Positions 18,656 to 28,982 of a stretch of DNA of 48,002 nt are shown one piece after another. Source of the DNA: Prochlorococcus sp. MIT 0701 (lineage in GTDB: Bacteria; Cyanobacteriota; Cyanobacteriia; PCC-6307; Cyanobiaceae); contig NZ_JNBA01000028.1 of assembly GCF_000760295.1 (NCBI RefSeq), positions 1 through 48,002 of the forward strand. Direction: 5' to 3'. The position numbers and the translations under genes were made by a program. Positions within the stretch are counted from its first letter, which is position 1; the number at the start of each line of letters is the position of its first letter. The notes below the pieces were generated by a model. It saw only the letters and a program-made list of their open reading frames with translations, did no database searches and was not told the origin of the DNA.

Positions 18656-18707
18656 TGATCAATCTGACCAGAAGTCATCCTAAAGATCTAATGCCCCTGC
18701 TGACCCA

Positions 18708-19298
18708 ATGACCAATAAAAATAGCGATACCCCATCCCCTCATCCTCTCAAGCAAAGGCTTGGTGGTCGCAACCTCTATTTGGTGGGAATGATGGCTAGT
18801 GGCAAGAGCAGCACAGGCAGGCCTCTAGCCGAACAACTCAGCTATGGGTTTGTGGATACTGATGCCGTGATCGAACAACTTGCTGGCCAACCAATCGCCA
18901 AGATCTTTAGCGAAGAAGGAGAAGAAGGATTTCGAGCAATGGAGTCTCAAGTACTCAATGCCATTGGCCAACGCCATTCACTTGTTGTTGCCACTGGCGG
19001 AGGGATGGTGAGCAAGCCAGAAAACTGGGGGGTGTTGCATCAGGGCATCGTAATCTGGCTAAACCCTGGCCGACAAGAACTGCTCAAGCGTTTGCATGCC
19101 GATAGCGGCAATAGACCATTACTACAAACAGAAGATCCAGAAGCAGCCTTCGACTGTTTATTTGCCGAACGCTTACCGCTCTATGCCGAAGCAGACCTGC
19201 ATGTGGAAGTGGGCGTAGAGGAACCAAACGGGATTGCGCTAAAGATTATTGAATTCCTGCCCCAGCTGCTATCGAACCCTATACAAATGAATGGTTAA
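18708..19298 (+). CDS. aroK: Shikimate kinase
   Basis: Phosphorylates shikimate at the 3-OH with ATP in the chorismate pathway. The 196-residue protein has the P-loop [10 protein letters not shown] near 28, the shikimate-binding [13 protein letters not shown] near 46, FRAMESQVL near 73, the ATGGGMV glycine-rich loop near 93 and the lid arginine in SGNRPLL near 137. Length is slightly above the usual 170-190 because of a polar N-terminus. It is divergent from the PTPS gene and is the last core gene before the AT-rich island. Confidence 0.95.
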   Translation: MTNKNSDTPSPHPLKQRLGGRNLYLVGMMASGKSSTGRPLAEQLSYGFVDTDAVIEQLAGQPIAKIFSEEGEEGFRAMESQVLNAIGQRHSLVVATGGGMVSKPENWGVLHQGIVIWLNPGRQELLKRLHADSGNRPLLQTEDPEAAFDCLFAERLPLYAEADLHVEVGVEEPNGIALKIIEFLPQLLSNPIQMNG

Positions 19299-19345
19299 AG
19301 CAACTATTTTGTCAATACTGTATGAATAGACCATTGAAATCCAGA

Positions 19346-19367
19346 GGACTGGCTCGATAGCCAGTTC
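19346..19367. other. 9-bp hairpin downstream of aroK
   Basis: GGACTGGCT (19346-19354) and AGCCAGTTC (19359-19367) form a 9-bp stem with one G-U pair around CGAT. No T-tract follows, so it is not a classical terminator. It marks the edge of the island and may help end aroK transcripts. Confidence 0.45.
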
Positions 19368-21512
19368 AAATCAAATCAGACGATCCATCCTAGACTTGAC
19401 GATTAAACGAAAACCTAAAGGACTTGAAGATAGTATATTTAAAGCTTCTCATGGGAATTTATTCTCTAACCACATCTAAATCATTGGACCAGGCAGATAA
19501 TGCGGTCATATCTAGTTGTTAGAATAAAAAGATGACCGTGATAAATGCGCAAAGAACTATAACTAGGAGCACACCCCTATCGAGGCTCTAGTCAACACAA
19601 TCAGGCAAAATAATGCAATCACATTAAAGCAGAATAGGCCCGAATAAAAGATTCAGGTATTGCAGCTAGAAAGAATCATCAAGAAGATAGACGACTATTT
19701 TCGAAGGCAAAGAAGAGATATCAATCTTTAGCTTGCTTATCCAGCTCAACTTATCCTCAGGCGTACCAGGTTAAAAATCAGCTTGTTGCCTCAAGCTAAA
19801 TACACAAGGCCCAATAAATGAAACCAAACCAGAGGCCGGCAACAATACAACCAGCAGAAGGAATAAGGCGAATAATCTGACAGGTTAAATGAACTACTGC
19901 TAGTGGTTATTTAAAGGTCATAGCTCATCAAGATATGATAGATAGCATATAGGCTTTTATCAATGATAAGAGGCGGCTAGAAAAAGTGCGATCTCAAATA
20001 GAGGCGGTTCTGCGGCAAATTGAGCGGACTGGGTTGAAACCTAAACGGTATTGCAGCAAAGCTTATCCACAACAGGAACAAACCAAGAAGAGCACCGGAA
20101 GCTTTATCCGATTTTCAAGAAAGTACATTCAGGCAAGGAATTAGCAACCTGGAAGAAATTGAATCGATATCCATGGCCATGCTGGAAGGACGGGACCCAC
20201 CAGCCCGCCTCTCGCGAAGGTAACGTATAGGTATATTTACCTAGCATTCGTCTGAATGGGCTGGGCCTCCAAGGAAGCAACGTGCAGCCAATCAAAGCAA
20301 AGCTAAGCAACGAACCAGAGAACTACGACCATGCCTTATCTTAATGCGCAAGTTTCTGGCAATATGTTTAACATATAACCTGATTGTTCAAGTAGTATCA
20401 TACTAGTTCATGACTTACTAGCTTAGTAAAATGATAAATATTAATTGGATGGTGAGCTTATGAAAAGTTTGAATGCTAGAGTTGTCAGCATATGAAGTAT
20501 TGATATTCAAATTGCAATATCGTCTAGAATTTATTCAGGCTCGACTCAGTCACCAAGGAATAAAAAAGGATAAAACCTCTTCAGGAATCATGTAGATCAG
20601 TATTAGAACAATTGCCAACCAATATTAACATTACTAGCAAATTGTCAACAACATCAGAGGGAAGACTAATCTCAACAAGAGGATTACGTATTATACTCTT
20701 AACTCATGGCAAGCATTTCTCTTATAGTTTTATTATAGATGGCCTAATTAAAGGATCTCAGCAACCTAACTCATATAGATATAAAATTCAAGCCTAAGAA
20801 TTACTATAAAGGCCTTGGTTTCTGCCATAAATAAACATGCTACTGCCTATACTTTTTTTAGTAAGAAGGCAAATATTGAATTATGAATAGGATTGATTGC
20901 GGGACATATGCATAATCTATATTTGACTACATGCATTCGCCTGAAGTCATCCCAAAAAGCCTAGTTTCTTGGGATGATAATGATCGGACACAAAATATTT
21001 GTACACAGACAGGGCAGGCAGCATACGGAGGATGTGAAATAGTCTAATAATCAGTAGCCATATTTTATTAAGGAGAATAGTACTGAACTGAACATCCTAA
21101 GAAAAGCAAGGGCTGCAACTGAAAAGTCTAAGCAGGAATAGCACTCGTTTTCGACAACTAACTTCAGGGTTAAGGGCTTACTAGGTAATTTGTAGCCACA
21201 GCTAAGCCTTGAATAGGGCTTTAAATAAATATTACAAGAACTTCCTTGATGTCAAAACGAATATATGTGGCGGTCTAAAGCCAATAGAAAAAAGAGTCGA
21301 ACTTTCCTAAGTTCAGTTTATTCCAAGATGGCAAACTATAGTGGCTGGTCAGTGAAAAGCGACGTTACAAAGATGGACTGGCAACCCTAAAGGATGGCTT
21401 TAATAAGCCAGATCAAGGAAAGCAAATATAGGCAGTCGCAGACGTCGCCTCCGGCAAATTAAACATGGCGGCACATGCAGGACGCTTCGGCGCAGTAGTT
21501 CATAAATACTCT
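19368..21512. other. Gene-poor AT-rich island segment
   Basis: Over 2 kb with no standard gene. GC is visibly lower than in flanking genes and all frames are broken. The longest meaningful-looking frame is 19953-20144 (plus), listed separately. Very short ATG frames at 21331-21393 (starting MANYSGWSVK) and 21394-21470 are too short to support. No tRNA, transposase or CRISPR structure was seen. Confidence 0.5.
19953..20144 (+). pseudogene. Start-less open frame, possible decayed gene
   Basis: A 63-codon frame opens after a TAG and has no ATG, GTG or TTG at its beginning. The translation is basic and helix-forming (KRRLEKVRSQIEAVLRQIER near the start, then SFIRFSRKYIQARN at the end), unlike random AT-rich sequence. 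I read it as a remnant of a small gene whose 5' end is lost. Family unknown. Confidence 0.3.
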
Positions 21513-21533
21513 ATTTGAACGAGTCGTTCAAAT
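21513..21533. promoter_or_regulatory. Perfect 21-bp dyad upstream of the unknown operon
   Basis: ATTTGAACGA and TCGTTCAAAT form a perfect 10-bp inverted repeat around one G. It ends 30 bases before the start codon of the 21564 gene and follows an AT-rich segment (TAAATACT) that could be a -10 region. This is the usual size and place for an operator bound by a dimeric regulator. The spacing does not match the Bacillus-type LexA box, so the binder is unknown. Confidence 0.6.
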
Positions 21534-21563
21534 GCGCTAGGGTCCGCAGACTGGAGTGCATCA

Positions 21564-22181
21564 ATGACTGATTCAGCGATCGACTTCAAAGTCATCTCGC
21601 CAGACAGGCACAGTTCCGGATCCGAGTCAATCGTCCTTCCCGAGGCCCTTACGGAAGGATTGAATGATGTTCAGGTAGGCATCATGAGAGATACGGTTCA
21701 TGCTGTCAATATCAATTCAAGGATTGCCGCAGAGCTAGTTCGAAGCACTGCGGCTGAGCTCCATCGCCTTAAATGCGTCCTAAAAAAGCAACAGGAATGG
21801 ACAAGATTTAGAGAGTCTGGCGTCATCCCAATGACTGCAGGCCAGATCAGAGACCTAACCTCGGCATGGGAGTCATGGCTAAAGAATACCGACGTGACCG
21901 ACCAAGAACTGGTTGGCACAAGCATGAGAACGCTGGCAGCAATTGGGAAAGCTGATCCTGGAACTCGAAAAGATGCAGTGGGTAAAATGAAGAGAGGTGA
22001 AAAGGTTACAGAGAAAGAGATCAGTGATAAGGCCATTGATGAGTTAGTTAAAGGCAACAAGGAGTGGAAAATAACCACATCAATGAAAAGGACGGACCTA
22101 ATGAAAGTATGTACAGCGCTACGAGATGAGAATGAAAAGCTAAAAACAAAGATCAAAGAAATGCAAACCGTTACAATTTAA
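21564..22181 (+). CDS. Unknown helical protein, first gene of island operon
   Basis: Not recognised. The 205-residue product is soluble and largely helical. The N-terminal 45 residues are polar. A helical region follows (NSRIAAELVRSTAAELHRLK), then a segment that might be a helix-turn-helix-like unit (MTAGQIRDLTSAWESWLK to ELVGTSMRTLAAIGKADPG) and a Lys/Glu-rich linker. The C-terminal helix (CTALRDENEKLKTKIKEMQ) looks like a short coiled coil. A good GGAG site lies 7 bases before the ATG, and the perfect dyad lies just upstream. GC is higher than in surrounding island DNA, which suggests selection. It could be a DNA-binding, phage- or plasmid-type protein, but this is not established. Confidence 0.75.
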   Translation: MTDSAIDFKVISPDRHSSGSESIVLPEALTEGLNDVQVGIMRDTVHAVNINSRIAAELVRSTAAELHRLKCVLKKQQEWTRFRESGVIPMTAGQIRDLTSAWESWLKNTDVTDQELVGTSMRTLAAIGKADPGTRKDAVGKMKRGEKVTEKEISDKAIDELVKGNKEWKITTSMKRTDLMKVCTALRDENEKLKTKIKEMQTVTI

Positions 22182-22188
22182 GGGAAAC

Positions 22189-22398
22189 ATGATGCCAAAT
22201 ACTCCTACGATTCAAGCTGCTCTGCACGAACTGAACAAACAGATGAACGATCATTGCCTAAAGGATATTATAGTCAATGGAAATATTGGACTATTGAGAG
22301 ATGGCAATCCAATGGAATATACAGAGAAGGAATGGAATGCAATCATGGACTATCTAAAGGAAAATATCAATATTGAGATTATCGCTAGGGTCAATTAG
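22189..22398 (+). CDS. Unknown small protein, second gene of island operon
   Basis: Not recognised. 69 residues (68 if the second ATG at 22192 is used), starting 7 bases after the previous stop with a clear GGG site, so the two genes are very likely co-transcribed. The product is soluble: a helix (IQAALHELNKQMNDHCL), then IIVNGNIGLLRDGNPMEYT and a second helix (EKEWNAIMDYLKENINIEII). The pairing of a mid-size helical protein with a small partner behind a dyad resembles toxin-antitoxin or regulator/partner modules, but no family match supports that. Confidence 0.6.
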   Translation: MMPNTPTIQAALHELNKQMNDHCLKDIIVNGNIGLLRDGNPMEYTEKEWNAIMDYLKENINIEIIARVN

Positions 22399-23262
22399 TT
22401 GGAAGCATATGCGATGATTTTAGATTGATTGATTCCTGGTGAGAGATTGGATTGATAGTGATAAGAAAGTATCCGTACTAACGAAACTACGATGGGTTTT
22501 CCAAAAATAAAAGAAATCAAGAAGGATTCTGGATACAAAGATGATGTATTATCTCCAAATACAACCAGATTTTTACTGTATTAAATTATACTAGCAAGCC
22601 AATATTAGTCAGATAATCATTATTGGGCAAATATGTTATTTACTTCTATTTATAATCTTAGCAACACGTTTCTCAAGTCTCTAATAGGTATTGAGCTGGC
22701 CAACAAGTCAAGAACTTTATAGCAAAATCTATAGAAATCTATTGTAATTACTGCAAAACTTAAAATTAATAGTGATTCGGCAAAGTTTACGAAGACTAGA
22801 CTGTCCTTATTGTTTTGGGCTATTAATTCAGAGAATATATTTGAATAAGTGAGTATTTCATAGCCATCAATAGCTATGATAGTCGATAGACAAGAGAGTA
22901 AGGTTTGATTGCCTTAGCTGTTTTTCGCATAATCCTTTCTAACTTAAAGTGAGTTATTGATAGTCTGAACAATAAGATGCTCAGTCTATAGTAGATTAAG
23001 TATATTTATGATCTTTTTTATTTCTATAAAATCAGGATAAGCATATAATATTGCCAAAGAAAAGCTTCGTTATAGAACAAGCAATAGAATATAGTTATCA
23101 AGAGTGGAAAAAGATATCAGATCAATAAAATTCACTCCTATTAGATCTTCATGCAATCCAAAAACCACCTGTCTTCATTATCGTGGAGTTGCTTATCATG
23201 CTATGCCAAATATTTATGACCCCTGATAAATAAGGCTATGATTGTTGTAAAGGCTAGACATT
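22399..23262. other. AT-rich island segment without a supported gene
   Basis: Frames are short and stop-rich. The only ATG frame I noted is 22492-22584 (30 codons, starting MGFPKIKEIKK), which lacks a ribosome site and family resemblance. Confidence 0.5.
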
Positions 23263-23391
23263 ATGCTACCACTGCCCATCTTTTTTGATCTCCCTCCTGT
23301 ATATCTTCAATATCTGTTAGCAGCTTCAGTTATAGCTTTAGGTACACTGGTTTCCAGTATATTATATGTGAAGACTAAAGATAGACTATGA
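23263..23391 (+). CDS. Putative 42-residue single-helix membrane protein
   Basis: Not recognised. The ATG is preceded by AAAGG nine bases upstream. The product starts MLPLPIFFDLPPVYLQ, contains one clear transmembrane helix (YLLAASVIALGTLVSSILYV) and ends in a basic tail (KTKDRL). This follows the architecture of small thylakoid subunits, but I cannot match it to PsbX, PsbY, PetN or PsaM. It overlaps a longer minus-strand frame that looks spurious. Expression evidence would be needed to accept it. Confidence 0.45.
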   Translation: MLPLPIFFDLPPVYLQYLLAASVIALGTLVSSILYVKTKDRL

Positions 23392-23880
23392 GGGTTAATC
23401 TGCAAAGAGATCCTGCTGTCGTAATTATTTAGCATTGTGAATTTAAAAAGATAAACATGTACAAATACGCACTTTAAGTTGGTCGAAAAGGCAATTAGCC
23501 TACATCCCTGAAGATATTTGTGCAAGTATCAAACATTTAGACAATCCCTTCATGTCTCTTAGTGGCATGGGAAAAATGATAGCCATAAGTCTGATGATTA
23601 ATCAATATTTAATCACCTCTGATTTTCACAAGACTAGAGAAGTATATATTCAACTTGTATAGAATACTGAGTAAAGCTTGAATTGCTATTAGTATGCATA
23701 TTATTCATCTTTTAACATCATGAAATCCCGGAACGCTCTTTTCGATTAAAACCTTGCCATCCGCATTAGATACTACTCAATCGATATGCTACATTTAAAA
23801 GTGGTGATCTACGAGCAGATCTCTATAGGAATAAATCAATCCCTTAATACTGATCAAAGCACATCTAACTAAAACAACTA
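23392..23880. other. AT-rich stretch without a supported gene
   Basis: Nothing recognisable on either strand; a minus-strand frame at 23307-23525 has no family features and conflicts with the small membrane ORF. Confidence 0.5.
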
Positions 23881-24207
23881 ATGGTCTTAACAAAGGATGG
23901 TACTCTGTCAAGTTGTCTGATCCCTACCAACTGCGTGCTTGTCGAATGGAAGTTTGATAATGTAAAGAAGTCATATGATAAGCTTATATACATTGCTGAA
24001 TCCTTACCAAGGATAAAAGTAGTAGAAAGGACAGAGAGTTATTGGCATGGTGTTGTGAGGAGCCTAATCTTTAGGTTCCCAGATGATCTTGAAATCCTAA
24101 AATTACAAGGCAAAGGAATCATTCAGGTTAGGTCTGCTTCGAGACTAGGTCTTGGAGATCTCGGTGTTAATAGAAACAGAATCAAAAACCTATATTCGCA
24201 ATTATAA
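23881..24207 (+). CDS. DUF1499 family protein
   Basis: DUF1499 proteins are small soluble proteins of unknown function, common in cyanobacteria and plastids. The 108-residue product shows the family core: a Pro-x-Asn-Cys-Val segment (IPTNCVLVEW near 17), YIAESLPRIKVVER near 38, a His-containing strand (YWHGVVRSLIFRFPDDLEI near 55) and the signature VRSASRLGLGDLGVNRNRI near 83. The N-terminus is shorter than usual and the second Cys-Val-Ser-Ser part is VLVE, so the protein may be slightly truncated. No good ribosome site is visible. It is the only clear family hit within the island besides the Nif11 peptide. Confidence 0.82.
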   Translation: MVLTKDGTLSSCLIPTNCVLVEWKFDNVKKSYDKLIYIAESLPRIKVVERTESYWHGVVRSLIFRFPDDLEILKLQGKGIIQVRSASRLGLGDLGVNRNRIKNLYSQL

Positions 24208-24431
24208 ATTGATAACGCCTTAAATTACACGTCAAATTGCTGCATATATATAATATGTCAGATTATAATAGCTATATACAATCATTACACACATCTGTTA
24301 GTCTTTCTACAGCAATTAGTACGTGATAATAACAGAATTTAACATCTACTGTTGATCATTAAGAAGCCATGTGTCTGCCAAGTAGGTCTTGGCACTTAGA
24401 TTTAAATGTTCACTATAAACTAGGTCTGATT

Positions 24432-24644
24432 TTACCAAATTCCTTCACCATTTCTTTTCTCCCACTCCTTCATAGATAATCCTGAACCAGAGCGTTGTGC
24501 ATCTTTCAGTGATTTCCATCTTTCTTGGCATTCAGACAAAGTCCATTCTCTTGTAGCATCATTTCGATCTTCTTTTGACAACTCCTTTATCATTTCATCT
24601 GACGAGTGGTCAATGTCTGAGTTGGGTTCTTCTGGCTTAGGCAT
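24432..24644 (-). CDS. Small charged protein, unknown
   Basis: Not recognised. 70 residues, highly charged and soluble, with an acidic N-terminal half (EPNSDIDHSSDEMIKELSKED) and a second half starting TREWTLSECQERWKSLKDAQ. The Trp/Glu/Arg pattern looks like a real helical protein rather than AT-rich noise. Ribosome site weak. No neighbour suggests a job. Confidence 0.5.
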   Translation of the reverse strand: MPKPEEPNSDIDHSSDEMIKELSKEDRNDATREWTLSECQERWKSLKDAQRSGSGLSMKEWEKRNGEGIW

Positions 24645-25048
24645 AGGTCTACTTAATCTGTTTATAATCTAATAAGGCTATAAACACTCAGGTGAAGACA
24701 TATATTCTATCATCTGGCCTTCATAAATGGTAAAGATCACTAATTTACAATTACATCGCTTATGGACCATTTGTCTATTCTACCTTCGCAAACTACACTT
24801 CCATATTTCAGGCATAACTATTATCGGTAGCTAGAGTAGTATAAGTATAATCGTTAAAACAATTGCATAATGCATATATTGCCTAAATTACTCTTCAGTC
24901 TGCCTGTTAGGCAGCATAACTCTTAGGCTATTCAAAATTATAGCCTAAGATTATTTCAGATGCGTATAATTAGATAATAGGTGAATTGAAGATTGAGTCG
25001 AAAGTCAATGCATTTTGAATAATCCTAAGAGTATTGATCTTTTTTATT
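24645..25048. other. AT-rich stretch without a supported gene
   Basis: No frame above about 30 codons with a plausible start; no RNA gene or repeat recognised. It would hold the promoter of the 24432-24644 gene and the 3' region of the Nif11 gene. Confidence 0.5.
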
Positions 25049-25231
25049 TCAGTTTGACAGTGAATCCCTCACCCACTCAGTATATGCTATTCGCAGATCG
25101 TCAGTTGTAATCGTAAAGCCAGCATCCTTAGCAATACCTACAAGGTCAGCCTTTTCTTCTTTAACTTTATCTTGTAGAGTTTTTTCTTGCTTGACTTTGG
25201 CCACAAATGCTTTCAGTTGCTCATAGGACAT
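25049..25231 (-). CDS. Nif11-type leader peptide without a core
   Basis: 60-residue protein matching the Nif11 leader family: MSYEQLKAFVAKVKQEKTLQ at the start, then VGIAKDAGFTITTDDLR near 31-47. In LLIV Prochlorococcus this leader precedes the lanthipeptide cores of prochlorosins and is cut by LanM/LanT enzymes after a Gly-Gly. Here the Gly-Gly site and any Cys/Ser/Thr-rich core are absent; the protein ends EWVRDSLSN. It is therefore an orphan Nif11 protein, a truncated precursor, or a leader-like regulator. No LanM or transporter gene lies in the window. Confidence 0.85.
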   Translation of the reverse strand: MSYEQLKAFVAKVKQEKTLQDKVKEEKADLVGIAKDAGFTITTDDLRIAYTEWVRDSLSN

Positions 25232-25794
25232 TGAATCTGTGCAATTATCAGTAAACTAGCAACCCTGTAAGTATAAAGATACATTCTTAATTAATCAAGA
25301 TTATCAGTGAGTATGTGTTCAAAAAACGAGATTTGGCGAGTACATTCTTGCCCTATAGGGTTAGTATCTTTGTTCCAGTCGAAAGGCTGTTCATGCTATT
25401 GCCTTGTTCTTTTTTCTTAATCCTTCAACCTCACATCCGGGGCTACAGCTTGTTGTTTTGAAGAAAATGCTGGATGATCAGAACTTCAGTGTTAGATCGA
25501 TCCTGATCAGTTTTCTTAAAATAAACTCGTCAAAACTCCACCAGCAATACTCATTCAATCATTAAATACTATTTACTCGCTATCCTATTCTCTTGATTGC
25601 GAGATCTAAAGACCTGCTTATTGTGGAGTTAGCTTATGTATAGTTTATCTAATGATAATCTAGCAAGCCTACCAATAAAGTTCCAAGGAATAACAGAAAT
25701 CATTCAAATCCTTTTAGCCTACGTAGATTGTTCTATTGAATGGCATGCAACCCTTGACTGAGGCATAGAATAGATAAGAACAAGCATACCTACT
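25232..25794. other. AT-rich stretch without a supported gene
   Basis: All frames are short. A 22-codon ATG frame near 25394 was considered and dropped. No repeats or RNA genes recognised. Confidence 0.5.
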
Positions 25795-25905
25795 ATGTTC
25801 TCAGATTTTTTTAGTCAGACGAATCTGATCACGATGGCTTGCAATGCACTTCTAACCCTAATTATAGGATTTATGATCATCACAGGTCAACAAAAAGCGC
25901 ATTGA
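25795..25905 (+). CDS. Possible 36-residue membrane peptide
   Basis: Speculative. Starts MFSDFFSQTNLI, has one hydrophobic helix (ACNALLTLIIGFMIITG) and ends QQKAH. No clear ribosome site. Reported because single-helix peptides recur in this island. Confidence 0.25.
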   Translation: MFSDFFSQTNLITMACNALLTLIIGFMIITGQQKAH

Positions 25906-26258
25906 CTATTAAAAATAAAATTAAAATCAGGTTAATGAGCAAATTATTCAACCTGTCTAATCAAATATATGCTTAAATGGCTAGATTTTCTAATTGCTAA
26001 CTAGAAACAGGCATAATATCACTCACAAGTGTAATGAAGACAAGTTTCATTAAGACTTGCTGAAAAATAGAGTTGGATATTTGAACTGAGATGCAGTTTT
26101 ACAAACAGCACGTCTCCCTTCCGAATAGCAAGCCTGCTCAAGATTTCGAATAATCAAACTAAAAAGCTCAACTTTTGAGCATGCTTTTAGCATTAGTCAC
26201 AATTAGCGTTTCATATAACACCATGACTATCCAAATTAGCAAGATTCACATTCTGGTC
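25906..26258. other. Stretch without a supported gene, holding a terminator-like hairpin
   Basis: No gene seen. The minus-strand hairpin at 26161-26180 is listed separately and lies downstream of the small lipoprotein ORF. Confidence 0.5.
26161..26180 (-). terminator. Terminator-like hairpin on minus strand
   Basis: Read on the minus strand, GCTCAA and TTGAGC form a 6-bp stem with a 3-base loop followed by five T. It sits about 80 bases after the stop of the small lipoprotein ORF. Confidence 0.55.
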
Positions 26259-26402
26259 CTAAAAACCAAACCCTAAGTTAGTTGTAGCAGGAGAATTTGT
26301 AGACGCAAGCGGTGCCTGTACTGATTCCGGAAAACATAAAACTGTTTGCGAACCTGCCAAGCAACCAATCAAGAAGATGCCGAAAACCTGTAAAAGCTTC
26401 AT
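26259..26402 (-). CDS. Putative small lipoprotein or secreted peptide
   Basis: Not recognised. 47 residues starting MKLLQVFGIFLIGC: Lys, a hydrophobic segment and an acceptable lipobox (LIGC, Cys14). The remaining tail is short and Ser/Thr/Ala-rich (SVQAPLASTNSPATT). If the lipobox is not used, a signal peptide ending near SVQA is the alternative. No strong ribosome site, but a terminator-like hairpin follows on the same strand. A 62-codon frame overlapping on the same strand has no such features and is likely a shadow. Confidence 0.45.
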   Translation of the reverse strand: MKLLQVFGIFLIGCLAGSQTVLCFPESVQAPLASTNSPATTNLGFGF

Positions 26403-27459
26403 AGCTTAAGGATTGAGCTTCCCAATAATAAACACTATCCAGTCTATTGCCAATATCATCGTGCAAAAATGTCTAAATCCAATTATTTCCAAGATTAGAT
26501 AATCCAATCTATGCCTTGATATTGCACTGAAATACATATACATCTTTACATTGATCATGATTGAGCTTAACATCTCATATTTCTGATCATGTCAGCTTTT
26601 AGCGCTGCGACATCTCTTATAAGTGGTAACTTTGTAGCAATTAAGAATAATTAGGACTAATTAGTTGCCAATTCTAACGAAGCTCATGCTCTTTGAGTAA
26701 ACTATTAAATGCCTGTATGCCTTCAGTAGATGTCCTAGAACACTGATGAGTGATTGATTTGAAAAAAGCATAATCTAAGCAACCAATTCGCTAGCCCATA
26801 CAACAGCCCTAGCATAACTACTAGGTATAAATGCTTACCGATAGGGCCATCTTTCTGCCATGCCCTAAGTATCGGCACCCCTCTTCTAGGGTTTTGAATA
26901 AGTCCTTTCATGGCTGAGGCTACAGCGATAAAAGAAACTTACTGGGAGGCAGGATGTCATGAGTAGCCAATTAAGCATCGTCAAATTAAAGAATAAAGCC
27001 TGGCGCGGACGCATAGCACTTCGCCAACATTGAAAATGGTCATAACAATTAGTGAATGACTTAGTAGCTGAAAGACAAGTCTGCAACTGATTCCTGGTGC
27101 GGAAATCAATACGCCAGATGTGTTGAACAAATAATTCTCAATGGCAGTAAATTTTCTGGACTATAGTTTTTTCAAGAAGCAAATCTAAATACCCAATTAT
27201 GAAAAATGTATAGCGCAAAGTGAGAAGATAGCAGGTCTTAAAGAAGATCGCTATTGGCCTTTTCAAAGGTTGCCAACAGGAATGGCTCTAAGGCATCAAT
27301 GGCTTAACATCTATTTATGCTTGGCGATAAAAGCAAAACATTATAAGAGCGAATATTCTAGAATTTTAATGGGTTTTTCATTGCATCATGGCCAGATACA
27401 TTATCTATGCAAATATCACATAAGAGTCAAGCAAGTGATGATTTGATTGTTTCACCCTT
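26403..27459. other. Island end without a supported gene
   Basis: About 1 kb downstream of thiC on its strand. Frames are broken. A 24-codon plus frame starting at 26958 (MSSQLSIVKLKNK) has a strong GGAGG upstream but is too short to support alone. No convincing thiC terminator was found. Confidence 0.45.
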
Positions 27460-28890
<1,431 letters not shown>

Positions 28891-28895
28891 TCATT

Positions 28896-28982
28896 TCACT
28901 TCCCTGCGCCGGCACAACCCGTATCAGGTTCGGAGGGTGTGATCTCAGCCACTCAGAGTTTGCTGAGTGGCACCCCTAGTGT
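28896..28982 (-). promoter_or_regulatory. TPP riboswitch (THI element) controlling thiC
   Basis: Read on the minus strand it contains the conserved pieces in order: GGGGTGCC, a variable stem (CACTCAG ... CTGAGTG), CTGAGA, ACCCTCCGAACCTGAT, CGGGTTGTGCCGGCG and AGGGAAGTG. It sits about 57 bases upstream of the thiC start. The variable P3 stem (CCACTCAGCAAACTCTGAGTGG) is well paired. TPP binding is expected to lower thiC expression. Confidence 0.95.

Noticed and set aside
19341-19380. tRNA fragment next to aroK, suggested by a GTTCAAATC stretch
   Set aside because: The following bases do not pair into a T-arm and there is no anticodon or acceptor stem.
20104-20310. 68-codon minus-strand frame in the island
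   Set aside because: It overlaps the more protein-like plus-strand remnant and shows no family features.
20612-20797. 61-codon plus-strand frame in the island
   Set aside because: Composition matches AT-rich background; no ribosome site, domain or helix pattern.
21513-21533. The dyad as a LexA (SOS) box
   Set aside because: Bacillus-type boxes have GAAC and GTTC separated by four bases, here five; cyanobacterial LexA sites differ. The regulator is left open.
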